A DNA stretch of 64,000 nt. It comes from Haemophilus haemolyticus. GTDB lineage: Bacteria; Pseudomonadota; Gammaproteobacteria; Enterobacterales; Pasteurellaceae. Below are positions 41,135 to 48,862 of this stretch, piece by piece (position 1 is the stretch's first letter; each line of letters starts with the position of its first letter). Both the position numbers and the translations under genes were made by a program. The stretch lies in assembly GCF_003352385.1 (NCBI RefSeq), contig NZ_CP031243.1, positions 660,501 through 724,500 of the forward strand, in the 5' to 3' direction. The notes below the pieces were generated by a model, which worked only from the letters and a program-made list of their open reading frames with translations, did no database searches and was not told where the DNA came from.

Positions 41135-41300
41135 AATTGTGACTGAGAAAATCCATAATGTTGTATAACTCAAAAAAACCTTTCTAAGACAATTCCAAGA
41201 GAAATTTTTTCCATTTTAATTCAATCACTTAAAAATAAATCATAACAATATTTGTAATACACAGAAGTCTCTAAATTTTAATGTCTAATTTTTAAACAAA

Positions 41301-41855
41301 TTATTTTAGGCTGGCAAAATAACGTTCCCAATCGAAATATTGACCGGGATCGATCTTGCGCCCTGGCGAAATATCACAATGCCCAACAATTCGCTCTTTC
41401 GTAATCTTAGGATAACTTTTCATGATTAAGTTAGTAAGCTCTTGCAATGCCAAATACTGCTCATTAGTAAAAGGTTGTTCATTACTACCTTCTAACTCAA
41501 TTCCAATGGCAAAATCATTACATTTTTCTCGCCCTTGAAAGCTAGATAATCCAGCATGCCAAGCCCTCTGATTGAAATTAACATATTGCGTGATTCGCCC
41601 ATCTCGTTCAATCAAGCAATGGGCAGAAACACGCATTTGATGAATTTCTTCAAAATAAGGATGAATCTTAGGATCTAATTTTCCTTGAAAAAAATCATCC
41701 ACATATCCGCCACCAAATTGTTCTGGAGGTAAGCTAATGTAATGGATCACAAGAAGTGAAATATCTTGTAAATCTGGACGTTCATCAAAATGCGGAGATG
41801 GAATTTGTCGACAAGCAGTCAGAAATCCTTTCTCAATATCTTTTATTTTTCGCAT
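41301..41855 (-). CDS. ampD: 1,6-anhydro-N-acetylmuramyl-L-alanine amidase AmpD
   Basis: AmpD cleaves 1,6-anhydromuropeptides in the cytoplasm during peptidoglycan recycling. The 184-residue product belongs to the amidase-2 family: LLVIHYISLPPEQFGGG with the first zinc His, HCLIERDGRITQYVNFNQRAWHAG with the second, and GHCDISPGRKIDPGQYFDW with the third ligands. No signal peptide, in line with cytoplasmic AmpD. It is divergent from pilA, with the CRP-S site between. Confidence 0.95.
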   Translation of the reverse strand: MRKIKDIEKGFLTACRQIPSPHFDERPDLQDISLLVIHYISLPPEQFGGGYVDDFFQGKLDPKIHPYFEEIHQMRVSAHCLIERDGRITQYVNFNQRAWHAGLSSFQGREKCNDFAIGIELEGSNEQPFTNEQYLALQELTNLIMKSYPKITKERIVGHCDISPGRKIDPGQYFDWERYFASLK

Positions 41856-41867
41856 ACATTTTTCCTA

Positions 41868-41893
41868 TTTTTGCGATCAGGATCGCAGAAAAA
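41868..41893. promoter_or_regulatory. CRP-S competence site upstream of pilA
   Basis: TGCGATCAGGATCGCA is a palindrome flanked by T and A runs (TTTT...AAAA), the form of the Haemophilus CRP-S (competence regulatory) site that needs both CRP and Sxy. It lies about 77 bases before the pilA start, in the spot known for pilABCD. An uptake signal (41892-41900) abuts it. Confidence 0.9.
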
Positions 41894-41969
41894 GTGCGGT
41901 CTGTTTTACAAAACAATTTTCCCTTTTCACAATATTTCAGCCAATAAAGGCTTAACGAAAGGAAAATAA

Positions 41970-42419
41970 ATGAAACTAACTACACAAACTACCTTGAAAA
42001 AAGGCTTTACCTTAATTGAATTGATGATAGTCATCGCCATCATCGCGATTTTAGCCACTATCGCTATTCCTTCTTATCAAAATTATACCAAAAAAGCAGC
42101 GGTATCCGAATTACTGCAAGCTTCTGCACCTTATAAGGCTGATGTGGAATTATGTGTATATAGCACAAATGAAACAACAAACTGTACAGGGGGAAAAAAT
42201 GGTATTGCAGCTGATATTACAACAGCAAAAGGCTATGTAGCCTCAGTGAAAACTCAATCGGGTGGCATTACAGTAAAAGGGAATGGCACATTGGCAAATA
42301 TGGAATATATTTTGCAAGCTACAGGTAATGCTGCAGCAGGTGTAACTTGGACAACAACCTGCAAAGGAACGGATGCCTCTTTATTTCCTGCAAATTTTTG
42401 CGGAAGTGTCGCACAATGA
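41970..42419 (+). CDS. pilA: Type IV pilin PilA
   Basis: PilA is the major subunit of the competence-linked type IV pilus. The 149-residue prepilin has a short basic leader ([12 protein letters not shown]), cleavage before Phe in [17 protein letters not shown], the Glu5 that docks in the pilus, and a long hydrophobic helix. Two cysteines near the C-terminus (TTCKGTD, NFCGS) can form the D-region disulfide, and another pair ([14 protein letters not shown]) is in the middle. It overlaps pilB by ATGA. Confidence 0.95.
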   Translation: MKLTTQTTLKKGFTLIELMIVIAIIAILATIAIPSYQNYTKKAAVSELLQASAPYKADVELCVYSTNETTNCTGGKNGIAADITTAKGYVASVKTQSGGITVKGNGTLANMEYILQATGNAAAGVTWTTTCKGTDASLFPANFCGSVAQ

Positions 42420-43810
42420 CGAGCTATGCTTTACTTCATACTCAGCGTGTAATTGCTCAAAATGGCGAGGTATTTACGATCTCGCCAGATTTATGGGAAC
42501 GCAATCAGCAGCAACAATCCTTGCTCTTGAGGTATTTTGCTTTGCCACTTAAAGAAGAAAATAATCGTCTTTGGCTAGGGGTTGATTCTCTCTCCAATCT
42601 TTCAGCTTGTGAAACCATTGCGTTTATAACAGGAAAACCTGTCGAACCAATTTTGTTAGAAAGCAGCCAACTCAAAGAACTGTTACAACAACTTACTCCG
42701 CGCCAAATGCAAGTGGAAGAGCAAGTTAAATTCTATCAACATCAAGAAACCCATTTTGAACAAGAAGATGATGAACCTGTTATCCGCTTACTTAATCAGA
42801 TTTTTGAATCTGCCTTACAAAACAATGCCTCAGATATTCATTTGGAGACCTTATCGGATCATTTCCAAGTACGGTTTAGAATTGACGGTGTTTTACAAGC
42901 TCAGCCTCCACTTAGCAAAAATTTAGCGAATCGAATTATTTCTCGCCTAAAACTGCTCGCTAAATTAGATATCAGCGAAACCCGCCTTCCACAAGATGGA
43001 CGATTTCAATTTAAAACAACGTTTTCCGATATTCTTGATTTCCGTCTTTCAACGTTACCAACTCATTGGGGAGAGAAAGTTGTCCTGAGAGCACAGCAAA
43101 ATAAACCAGTAGAACTTAGCTTTTCTGAATTAGGTATGACAGAAAATCAGCAACAAGCATTTCAACGTGCGCTTAGCCAGCCACAAGGATTAATTTTAGT
43201 AACTGGCCCAACAGGAAGTGGGAAAAGTATCTCACTTTACACCGCACTTCAGTGGCTGAATATACCAGATAAACATATTATGACCGCTGAGGATCCCATT
43301 GAAATTGAGCTTGATGGCATTATTCAAAGCCAAATTAATCCACAAATAGGACTAGATTTTAGCCGTCTATTGCGCGCTTTTTTACGCCAAGATCCCGACA
43401 TCATTATGCTGGGTGAAATTCGCGATGAAGAAAGTGCAATGATTGCACTACGTGCCGCCCAAACTGGGCATTTAGTGCTTTCAACTTTACATACTAATGA
43501 TGCAATATCTGCCATTTCTCGCTTACAACAACTCGGTATTCAACAGCATGAAATTGAAAACAGTTTACTGCTCGTTATTGCGCAGCGTCTTGTACGAAAA
43601 ATCTGTCCAAAGTGCGGTGGAAATTTAATAAATTCTTGTGATTGCCATCAAGGTTATCGAGGTCGAATCGGCGTGTATCAATTTCTACATTGGCAACAGA
43701 ATGGCTATCAAACGGATTTTAAAAATTTACATGCGAGTGGTTTAGAAAAAGTTAGCCAAGGCATAACAGATGAGAAAGAAATTGAACGTGTGCTAGGTAA
43801 AAACTCATGA
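42416..43810 (+). CDS. pilB: Pilus assembly ATPase PilB
   Basis: PilB powers pilin polymerisation in the cytoplasm. I start at [11 protein letters not shown] (42416), whose ATG overlaps the pilA stop (ATGA). The 464-residue product has the Asp box, Walker [18 protein letters not shown], Walker [14 protein letters not shown], and a tetra-cysteine zinc site [17 protein letters not shown]. The N-terminal MshEN-like domain is shortened. Spaced to pilC by an overlap of 4 bases. Confidence 0.94.
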   Translation: MTSYALLHTQRVIAQNGEVFTISPDLWERNQQQQSLLLRYFALPLKEENNRLWLGVDSLSNLSACETIAFITGKPVEPILLESSQLKELLQQLTPRQMQVEEQVKFYQHQETHFEQEDDEPVIRLLNQIFESALQNNASDIHLETLSDHFQVRFRIDGVLQAQPPLSKNLANRIISRLKLLAKLDISETRLPQDGRFQFKTTFSDILDFRLSTLPTHWGEKVVLRAQQNKPVELSFSELGMTENQQQAFQRALSQPQGLILVTGPTGSGKSISLYTALQWLNIPDKHIMTAEDPIEIELDGIIQSQINPQIGLDFSRLLRAFLRQDPDIIMLGEIRDEESAMIALRAAQTGHLVLSTLHTNDAISAISRLQQLGIQQHEIENSLLLVIAQRLVRKICPKCGGNLINSCDCHQGYRGRIGVYQFLHWQQNGYQTDFKNLHASGLEKVSQGITDEKEIERVLGKNS

Positions 43811-45027
43811 CTAAAAAACTATTTTATTATCAAGGTAGTAACACATTAAATCAGAAACAAAAAGGCTCAATTATTGCGGATACGAAACAACAAGCACACT
43901 TTCAATTAATAAGCCGCGGGCTTACTCACATCAAATTACAACAAAACTGGCAATTTGGGGCAAAGCCCAAAAATTCAGAAATCAGTGAATTACTCAATCA
44001 ATTAGCAACATTGCTACAGTCCGCAATTCCGTTAAAAAACAGTCTGCAAATTTTGCAACAAAATTGTACTCAAATTATGCTCAATGAATGGCTTGAACGA
44101 CTGCTTCAATCCATTGAATCTGGTTTAGCATTCTCACAAGCCATTGAACAACAAGGGAAATATCTCACTCAACAAGAAATTCAACTGATTCAAGTGGGAG
44201 AAATGACGGGTAAACTTTCCGTAGTTTGTAAAAAAATAGCCACGCATCGTAGCCAATCTTTAGCATTACAACGTAAATTACAGAAAATTATGTTGTACCC
44301 CTCAATGGTATTGGGAATTTCATTATTACTAACGCTCGCATTACTGCTTTTTATCGTGCCTCAATTTGCTGAAATGTACAATGGCAATAATGCCGAATTA
44401 CCAACAATAACCGCAATATTGCTCTCTATATCCAATTTTCTTAAACAAAATACTGGCATTTTGCTATTTTTCGCTTTGAGTTTTTTTCTATTTTATAACT
44501 TCTATCTAAAACGCCAGACTTGGTTTCATCAAAAGAAAAATCAACTTATTTCTATCACGCCTATTTTTGGCACAATTCAAAAGCTTTCACGTTTAGTGAA
44601 CTTTAGTCAAAGTTTACAAATTATGTTGCAAGCTGGCGTACCGCTTAATCAGGCACTAGACAGTTTTCTCCCTCGCACACAAACGTGGCAAACCAAGAAA
44701 ACGCTTGTAAATGACATCGTATTAGATAAAGAAGTGCGGTCAATTTTGCAATGGGTTTCTCAAGGCTATGCGTTTTCTAATAGTGTAAGTAGCGATCTTT
44801 TCCCGATGGAAGCACAACAAATGTTACAAATTGGCGAGCAAAGCGGAAAACTCGCTTTGATGCTCGAGTATATTGCTGAAAATTACCAAGAAAAACTTAA
44901 TCATCAAATTGACTTACTCTCGCAAATGCTAGAACCATTAATGATGGTGATCATCGGCAGTCTGATTGGAATTATTATGATGGGAATGTATTTACCTATC
45001 TTTAATATGGGCTCTGTTATTCAATGA
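43807..45027 (+). CDS. pilC: Type IV pilus inner-membrane platform protein PilC
   Basis: The 406-residue product has two T2SSF domains (about 60-180 and 265-385: ELLNQLATLLQSAIPLKNSLQIL and RLVNFSQSLQIMLQAGVPLNQAL) and three membrane helices, as in PilC/GspF. It anchors the assembly ATPase and pilin in the inner membrane. Overlaps pilB and pilD by four bases each (ATGA), making one tightly coupled operon. Confidence 0.94.
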   Translation: MTKKLFYYQGSNTLNQKQKGSIIADTKQQAHFQLISRGLTHIKLQQNWQFGAKPKNSEISELLNQLATLLQSAIPLKNSLQILQQNCTQIMLNEWLERLLQSIESGLAFSQAIEQQGKYLTQQEIQLIQVGEMTGKLSVVCKKIATHRSQSLALQRKLQKIMLYPSMVLGISLLLTLALLLFIVPQFAEMYNGNNAELPTITAILLSISNFLKQNTGILLFFALSFFLFYNFYLKRQTWFHQKKNQLISITPIFGTIQKLSRLVNFSQSLQIMLQAGVPLNQALDSFLPRTQTWQTKKTLVNDIVLDKEVRSILQWVSQGYAFSNSVSSDLFPMEAQQMLQIGEQSGKLALMLEYIAENYQEKLNHQIDLLSQMLEPLMMVIIGSLIGIIMMGMYLPIFNMGSVIQ

Positions 45028-45716
45028 TTTACTTCGCAATGTTTTTATTAGGCGGCATCTTAGGGATCGCATTGTGGTTCTACCTATCTGGTTTTATTAC
45101 GCGTTTGCAGCAAGAGATTTATGCGACTTACGTTGAATTATTTCCACAAAACTTTCTGTCATTTCAGCCTAGCTTTTCCTCTATTCAACAAAAAAAGTGC
45201 GGTCATATTTTGAGATATTTTTTAAGTGTTGGGGTAGGATTTATATTTTTACAAATTGCCTTCAAGGACTCTATTTTCGCTATATGGCTAGGGCTCACAC
45301 TTATTATCCTTTGGGCAATTAGTTATCTTGATTGGGATTATCAACTTATTTCTACGACTCCCTGTTTATGGTTACTTACTCTCGGTTTGTTTGGCGCAGA
45401 CAATGCCTTTTCATTGCTTACGTTATCTGAAAGCATAAAAAGTGCGGCTAGTTTTTTTATTGTTTTCTACGCAATCTATTGGATTGCAAAATGTTATTAC
45501 AGAAAAGAAGCCTTTGGACGGGGAGATTATTGGCTAGCAATGGCATTAGGAAGTTTTATTCATTTAGAAACCTTACCGCACTTTTTATTATTAGCCTCAG
45601 TGCTTGGAATATGTTTTTCGCTTATTCATAAGAAGAAAAAAGAATTTTTACCTTTTGCCCCTTTTATGAACTTATCGGCTGTCATCATTTATTTCGTCAA
45701 ATATTACTGGTATTAA
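45024..45716 (+). CDS. pilD: Prepilin peptidase PilD (short form)
   Basis: PilD removes the leader of prepilins and is an aspartyl protease in the inner membrane. The 230-residue product has the second catalytic motif FGRGDYWLAMALGSF (GxGD) and the first Asp in YLDWDYQLISTTPC. It lacks the N-terminal zinc-binding CxxC pair of the usual 280-residue enzyme, which fits the short Haemophilus form I know. Whether the methyltransferase activity is retained is unclear. Confidence 0.9.
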   Translation: MIYFAMFLLGGILGIALWFYLSGFITRLQQEIYATYVELFPQNFLSFQPSFSSIQQKKCGHILRYFLSVGVGFIFLQIAFKDSIFAIWLGLTLIILWAISYLDWDYQLISTTPCLWLLTLGLFGADNAFSLLTLSESIKSAASFFIVFYAIYWIAKCYYRKEAFGRGDYWLAMALGSFIHLETLPHFLLLASVLGICFSLIHKKKKEFLPFAPFMNLSAVIIYFVKYYWY

Positions 45717-45748
45717 AAAAGGGGAAAACATAATATTTTCCCCTTGTT
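45716..45748. terminator. Terminator between convergent pilD and rho
   Basis: AAGGGGAAAA and TTTTCCCCTT form a 10-bp stem around CATAATA, followed by GTTCTTC on the plus strand and TTTTTT upstream on the minus strand, so it can act both ways. Confidence 0.85.
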
Positions 45749-45770
45749 CTTCATAGAAGTGCGGTTGCTT

Positions 45771-47033
45771 TTACGAACGTTTCATCACTTCAAAAAACTC
45801 TTCGTTGGTTTTCGCCATCATCAGCTTATCAATCAAGAATTCCATTGCATCCACTTCATCCATTGGATTAAGAATCTTACGAAGAATCCACATTTTTTGT
45901 AATTCATCAGATGTTGTGAGTAAGTCTTCTTTACGAGTACCAGAGCGTTTAAAGTCAATGGCTGGGAATACGCGTCTTTCTGCAATTTTACGAGAAAGGT
46001 GTAATTCCATATTACCTGTACCTTTAAATTCTTCAAAAATAACTTCATCCATTTTCGAACCGGTATCTACTAGCGCAGTCGCAATAATCGTTAAACTACC
46101 ACCTTCTTCCACATTACGTGCAGCACCAAAGAAACGTTTGGGACGATGCAATGCGTTAGCATCCACACCACCAGATAAAATTTTACCTGAAGCGGGGGTT
46201 ACTGTATTGTAAGCGCGTGCTAAACGTGTAATGGAATCAAGCAAAATGACCACATCTTTTTTATGCTCTACTGAACGTTTCGCTTTTTCGATTACCATTT
46301 CTGCCACTTGAACGTGACGAGTTGCAGGCTCATCAAAAGTAGAAGCAATCACTTCGCCTTTTACAGAACGTTGCATTTCTGTTACTTCTTCTGGTCGTTC
46401 ATCAATCAATAGTACGATAAGCTCCACATCAGGATAATTATGCGTGATACTTTGCGCAATATTTTGCAGCAACATGGTTTTACCTGCTTTTGGCGGTGCA
46501 ACAATCAAACCACGTTGACCTTTACCAATTGGTGATGCTAAATCCAAAATACGTGCGGTTAAATCTTCTGTTGAGCCATTGCCTCGCTCCATTCTTAAAC
46601 GAGAGTTAGCATGTAATGGCGTTAAGTTTTCAAATAAGATTTTGCTACGAGAAACTTCAGGTTTGTCATCATTAACTTGATCAACTTTTAAAAGTGCAAA
46701 ATAGCGTTCGCCTTCTTTTGGTGGACGAATTTTGCCTTCGATTTTATCACCAGTTTGAAGATTAAAACGACGAATTTGACTTGGGGAAACATAGATATCA
46801 TCAGGGCCTGCAAGGTAGGAACTGTCAGCAGAACGAAGGAAACCAAAACCATCCGGTAAGATTTCTAACACGCCGCCGCCGAAAATATCTTCACCACTTT
46901 TGGCGTGCTGTTTTAAAATTGCAAAGACAATATCTTGTTTACGCAAACGAGCTAAATTCTCCAAGCCCATTTGTTCTTCGCCAAGTTTCACAAGATCAGA
47001 AACAGGCGTATTTTTAAGTTCAGTTAAATGCAT
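45771..47033 (-). CDS. rho: Transcription termination factor Rho
   Basis: Rho is a hexameric RNA-DNA helicase that ends transcription at untranslated RNA. The 420-residue product has the cold-shock-like RNA-binding domain (about 50-120, [32 protein letters not shown]), Walker [14 protein letters not shown], Walker [17 protein letters not shown], and the Q-loop and R-loop region (SGTRKEDLL). It is intact. Confidence 0.98.
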   Translation of the reverse strand: MHLTELKNTPVSDLVKLGEEQMGLENLARLRKQDIVFAILKQHAKSGEDIFGGGVLEILPDGFGFLRSADSSYLAGPDDIYVSPSQIRRFNLQTGDKIEGKIRPPKEGERYFALLKVDQVNDDKPEVSRSKILFENLTPLHANSRLRMERGNGSTEDLTARILDLASPIGKGQRGLIVAPPKAGKTMLLQNIAQSITHNYPDVELIVLLIDERPEEVTEMQRSVKGEVIASTFDEPATRHVQVAEMVIEKAKRSVEHKKDVVILLDSITRLARAYNTVTPASGKILSGGVDANALHRPKRFFGAARNVEEGGSLTIIATALVDTGSKMDEVIFEEFKGTGNMELHLSRKIAERRVFPAIDFKRSGTRKEDLLTTSDELQKMWILRKILNPMDEVDAMEFLIDKLMMAKTNEEFFEVMKRS

Positions 47034-47278
47034 AATGAATAAATATTGGAATTAATAAGAATTGATGATTCGAATGGCGAGCCTATGCTCTTTGAATGGC
47101 GCGTAAATTACCATTAAAACCCTGTGCTGTCTAGCTTTTATTAGCATTTAATATAAAAAATTACCGCACTTTTTTAAGAACTTGTTTTGGAAGTTTAGCC
47201 GTCTAGATTGTTATTTATTTGATTTTTAATTAGAATACGGAAAATTTGTAAGGTTATCGATAAGCTCTAAGGGAAATT

Positions 47279-47596
47279 ATGGCGGATTGGGACGGAAAAT
47301 ATATCAGCCCTTATGCAGAACATGGCAAAAAAAGCGAGCAAGTAAAAAAAATCACTGTATCTATTCCAATCAAAGTATTAGAAATTTTGACAAATGAACG
47401 CACTCGCCGCCAATTAAAAAGTTTACGTCATGCAACCAACAGTGAATTACTTTGCGAAGCATTTTTGCATGCATTCACCGGTCAACCTTTGCCCACCGAT
47501 GCAGATTTAATGAAAGAGCGTAATGATGAAATTCCCGAAGATGCCAAAGTGCTTATGCGTGAATTAGGTGTCGATCCAGAAAGTTGGGAATATTAA
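47279..47596 (+). CDS. metJ: Methionine repressor MetJ
   Basis: MetJ binds met boxes with S-adenosylmethionine as corepressor. The 105-residue product has the ribbon-helix-helix beta strand [40 protein letters not shown] and [22 protein letters not shown], matching E. coli MetJ length exactly. A candidate met-box pair (AGCCGTCT then AGATTGTT, 47197-47212) lies upstream and might allow autoregulation. Confidence 0.97.
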   Translation: MADWDGKYISPYAEHGKKSEQVKKITVSIPIKVLEILTNERTRRQLKSLRHATNSELLCEAFLHAFTGQPLPTDADLMKERNDEIPEDAKVLMRELGVDPESWEY

Positions 47597-47609
47597 CCGC
47601 ACTTTTCAC

Positions 47610-47996
47610 TTATCCGTTCAAGCCATTCAAAATTGAACATTCAGGGCTGTCATTGCCCTGACAATTATCATGCCAACGCTGTAATTCTTGTACCATTTTT
47701 TGTAACTGCTCTATTTGTTGATTCAACATCGCAATATGTTGAGCCGTTAGCACTTTCACTTCTCGGCAGCTACGCTTAGGATTATCTTGTAGTGCTAATA
47801 ATTGTGCGATTTGATGTAACGAAAACCCAACATTGCGTGAGTGACGAATAAAATGCAACCTTTCTAAATCACTTTCTCCATAATTTCGATAGCCTGACAA
47901 ACTGCGCACAGCGGGTTTAATTAAACCCATTTTTTCATAATCACGGATTTGTTTTGTAGATAAACCTACTAATTTTGCGACTTCACTAATATTCAT
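47610..47996 (-). CDS. cueR: Copper-responsive MerR-family regulator CueR
   Basis: The 128-residue product has the MerR winged-helix N-terminus (MNISEVAKLVGLSTKQIRDYEKMGLIKPAVRS, YRNYGESDLERLHFIRHSRNVGF), a long dimerisation helix, and the CueR metal loop CQGNDSPEC, two cysteines seven residues apart as in E. coli CueR (C112 and C120). CueR senses Cu(I) and activates copper efflux. It is divergent from the copZ-copA unit, with a 19-base-spaced promoter between them. Confidence 0.94.
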   Translation of the reverse strand: MNISEVAKLVGLSTKQIRDYEKMGLIKPAVRSLSGYRNYGESDLERLHFIRHSRNVGFSLHQIAQLLALQDNPKRSCREVKVLTAQHIAMLNQQIEQLQKMVQELQRWHDNCQGNDSPECSILNGLNG

Positions 47997-48006
47997 AAAA
48001 AACTTC

Positions 48007-48037
48007 TTGACCTTAACCTTACGTAAAGGTTTATAGT
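48007..48037 (+). promoter_or_regulatory. CueR-type promoter of copZ-copA
   Basis: A -35 TTGACC (48007-48012) and -10 TATAGT (48032-48037) are 19 bases apart, the over-long spacing of MerR-regulated promoters. Between them AACCTT-ACGTA-AAGGTT (48015-48031) is a perfect dyad. CueR would twist the DNA to make it usable in copper. Confidence 0.88.
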
Positions 48038-48072
48038 GTAGCCCTCAATAAAACAACTCACAAGGAGTAAAA

Positions 48073-48279
48073 ATGAAAACTATCACATTAAACATAAAAG
48101 GCATACATTGCGGCTGTTGCGTAAAAAGCCTTACTCAAGTTTTAACTGAATTAGATGGCGTACAATCTGCTGATGTGCAATTAGAGGGTAAAGCAAATAT
48201 TACTTTTGATGAAAATCGAGTCAATGTTGCACAGTTGATTGAGGTCATTGAAGATGCTGGATTTGACGCCACAGAGTAA
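48073..48279 (+). CDS. copZ: Copper chaperone CopZ-like, copy 1
   Basis: The 68-residue single heavy-metal-associated domain protein binds Cu(I) and hands it to the ATPase. Its metal site is GIHCGCCVKSL, with cysteines in CGCC, versus the usual GMTCxxC. The ferredoxin-like fold pattern (VLTELDGVQSADVQLEGKANITFDENRVNVAQLIEVIEDAGF) is clear. Ribosome site AAGGAG. The protein is identical to copies 2 and 3; after its stop comes a frameshifted stub of the copA start. Confidence 0.93.
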   Translation: MKTITLNIKGIHCGCCVKSLTQVLTELDGVQSADVQLEGKANITFDENRVNVAQLIEVIEDAGFDATE

Positions 48280-48363
48280 AAAATTTCGATTCAGATTGGT
48301 GGGATGACCTGCCAATCTTGTGCCAATCGCATTCATCAATAAAACAACTAACAAGGAGTACAA

Positions 48364-48570
48364 ATGAAAACTATCACATTAAACATAAAAGGCATACATT
48401 GCGGCTGTTGCGTAAAAAGTCTTACTCAAGTTTTAACTGAATTAGATGGTGTACAATCTGCTGATGTGCAACTAGAAGGGAAAGCAAATATTACTTTTGA
48501 TGAAAATCGAGTCAATGTTGCACAGTTGATTGAGGTAATTGAAGATGCCGGATTTGACGCCACAGAGTAA
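48364..48570 (+). CDS. copZ: Copper chaperone CopZ-like, copy 2
   Basis: The second copy encodes the same 68 residues as copy 1, with a few silent base changes. AAGGAG lies before its ATG. The copA stub downstream (in frame, MPDLTPQSKKNSIQIGGMTC... ending NRIHQ stop) shows the ATPase N-terminus was copied with it. Confidence 0.93.
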   Translation: MKTITLNIKGIHCGCCVKSLTQVLTELDGVQSADVQLEGKANITFDENRVNVAQLIEVIEDAGFDATE

Positions 48571-48655
48571 AAAAAATTCGATTCAGATTGGTGGGATGAC
48601 CTGCCAATCTTGTGCCAATCGCATTCATCAATAAAACAACTAACAAGGAGTAAAA

Positions 48656-48862
48656 ATGAAAACTATCACATTAAACATAAAAGGCATACATTGCGGCTGT
48701 TGCGTAAAAAGTCTTACTCAAGTTTTAACTGAATTAGATGGTGTACAATCTGCTGATGTGCAATTAGAGGGTAAAGCAAATATTACTTTTGATGAAAATC
48801 GAGTTAATGTTGCACAGTTGATTGAGGTAATTGAAGATGCCGGATTTGACGCCACAGAGTAA
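48656..48862 (+). CDS. copZ: Copper chaperone CopZ-like, copy 3
   Basis: The third copy encodes the same 68 residues again. Its 3' end overlaps the copA start at 48837 by 26 bases in a different frame, which is probably the ancestral arrangement and couples copA translation to copZ. Three copies give three times the chaperone per message. Confidence 0.93.
   Translation: MKTITLNIKGIHCGCCVKSLTQVLTELDGVQSADVQLEGKANITFDENRVNVAQLIEVIEDAGFDATE

Larger units (their letters stand above)
48045..48627 (+). repeat. Tandem direct repeat, two 291/292-bp units plus a third partial copy
   Basis: Units begin at TCAATAAAACAAC at 48045, 48336 and 48628. Each contains a copZ gene and the first codons of copA up to GCCAATCG, where the duplication joins back to the sequence before copZ. 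The three copies are nearly identical; they differ in a few bases and in the A-run of the copA start (AAAAAATTT, AAAAAAAATT, AAAAAAATTT). The third unit runs into the intact copA, so the array arose by tandem duplication of copZ plus the copA 5' end. Confidence 0.95.
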
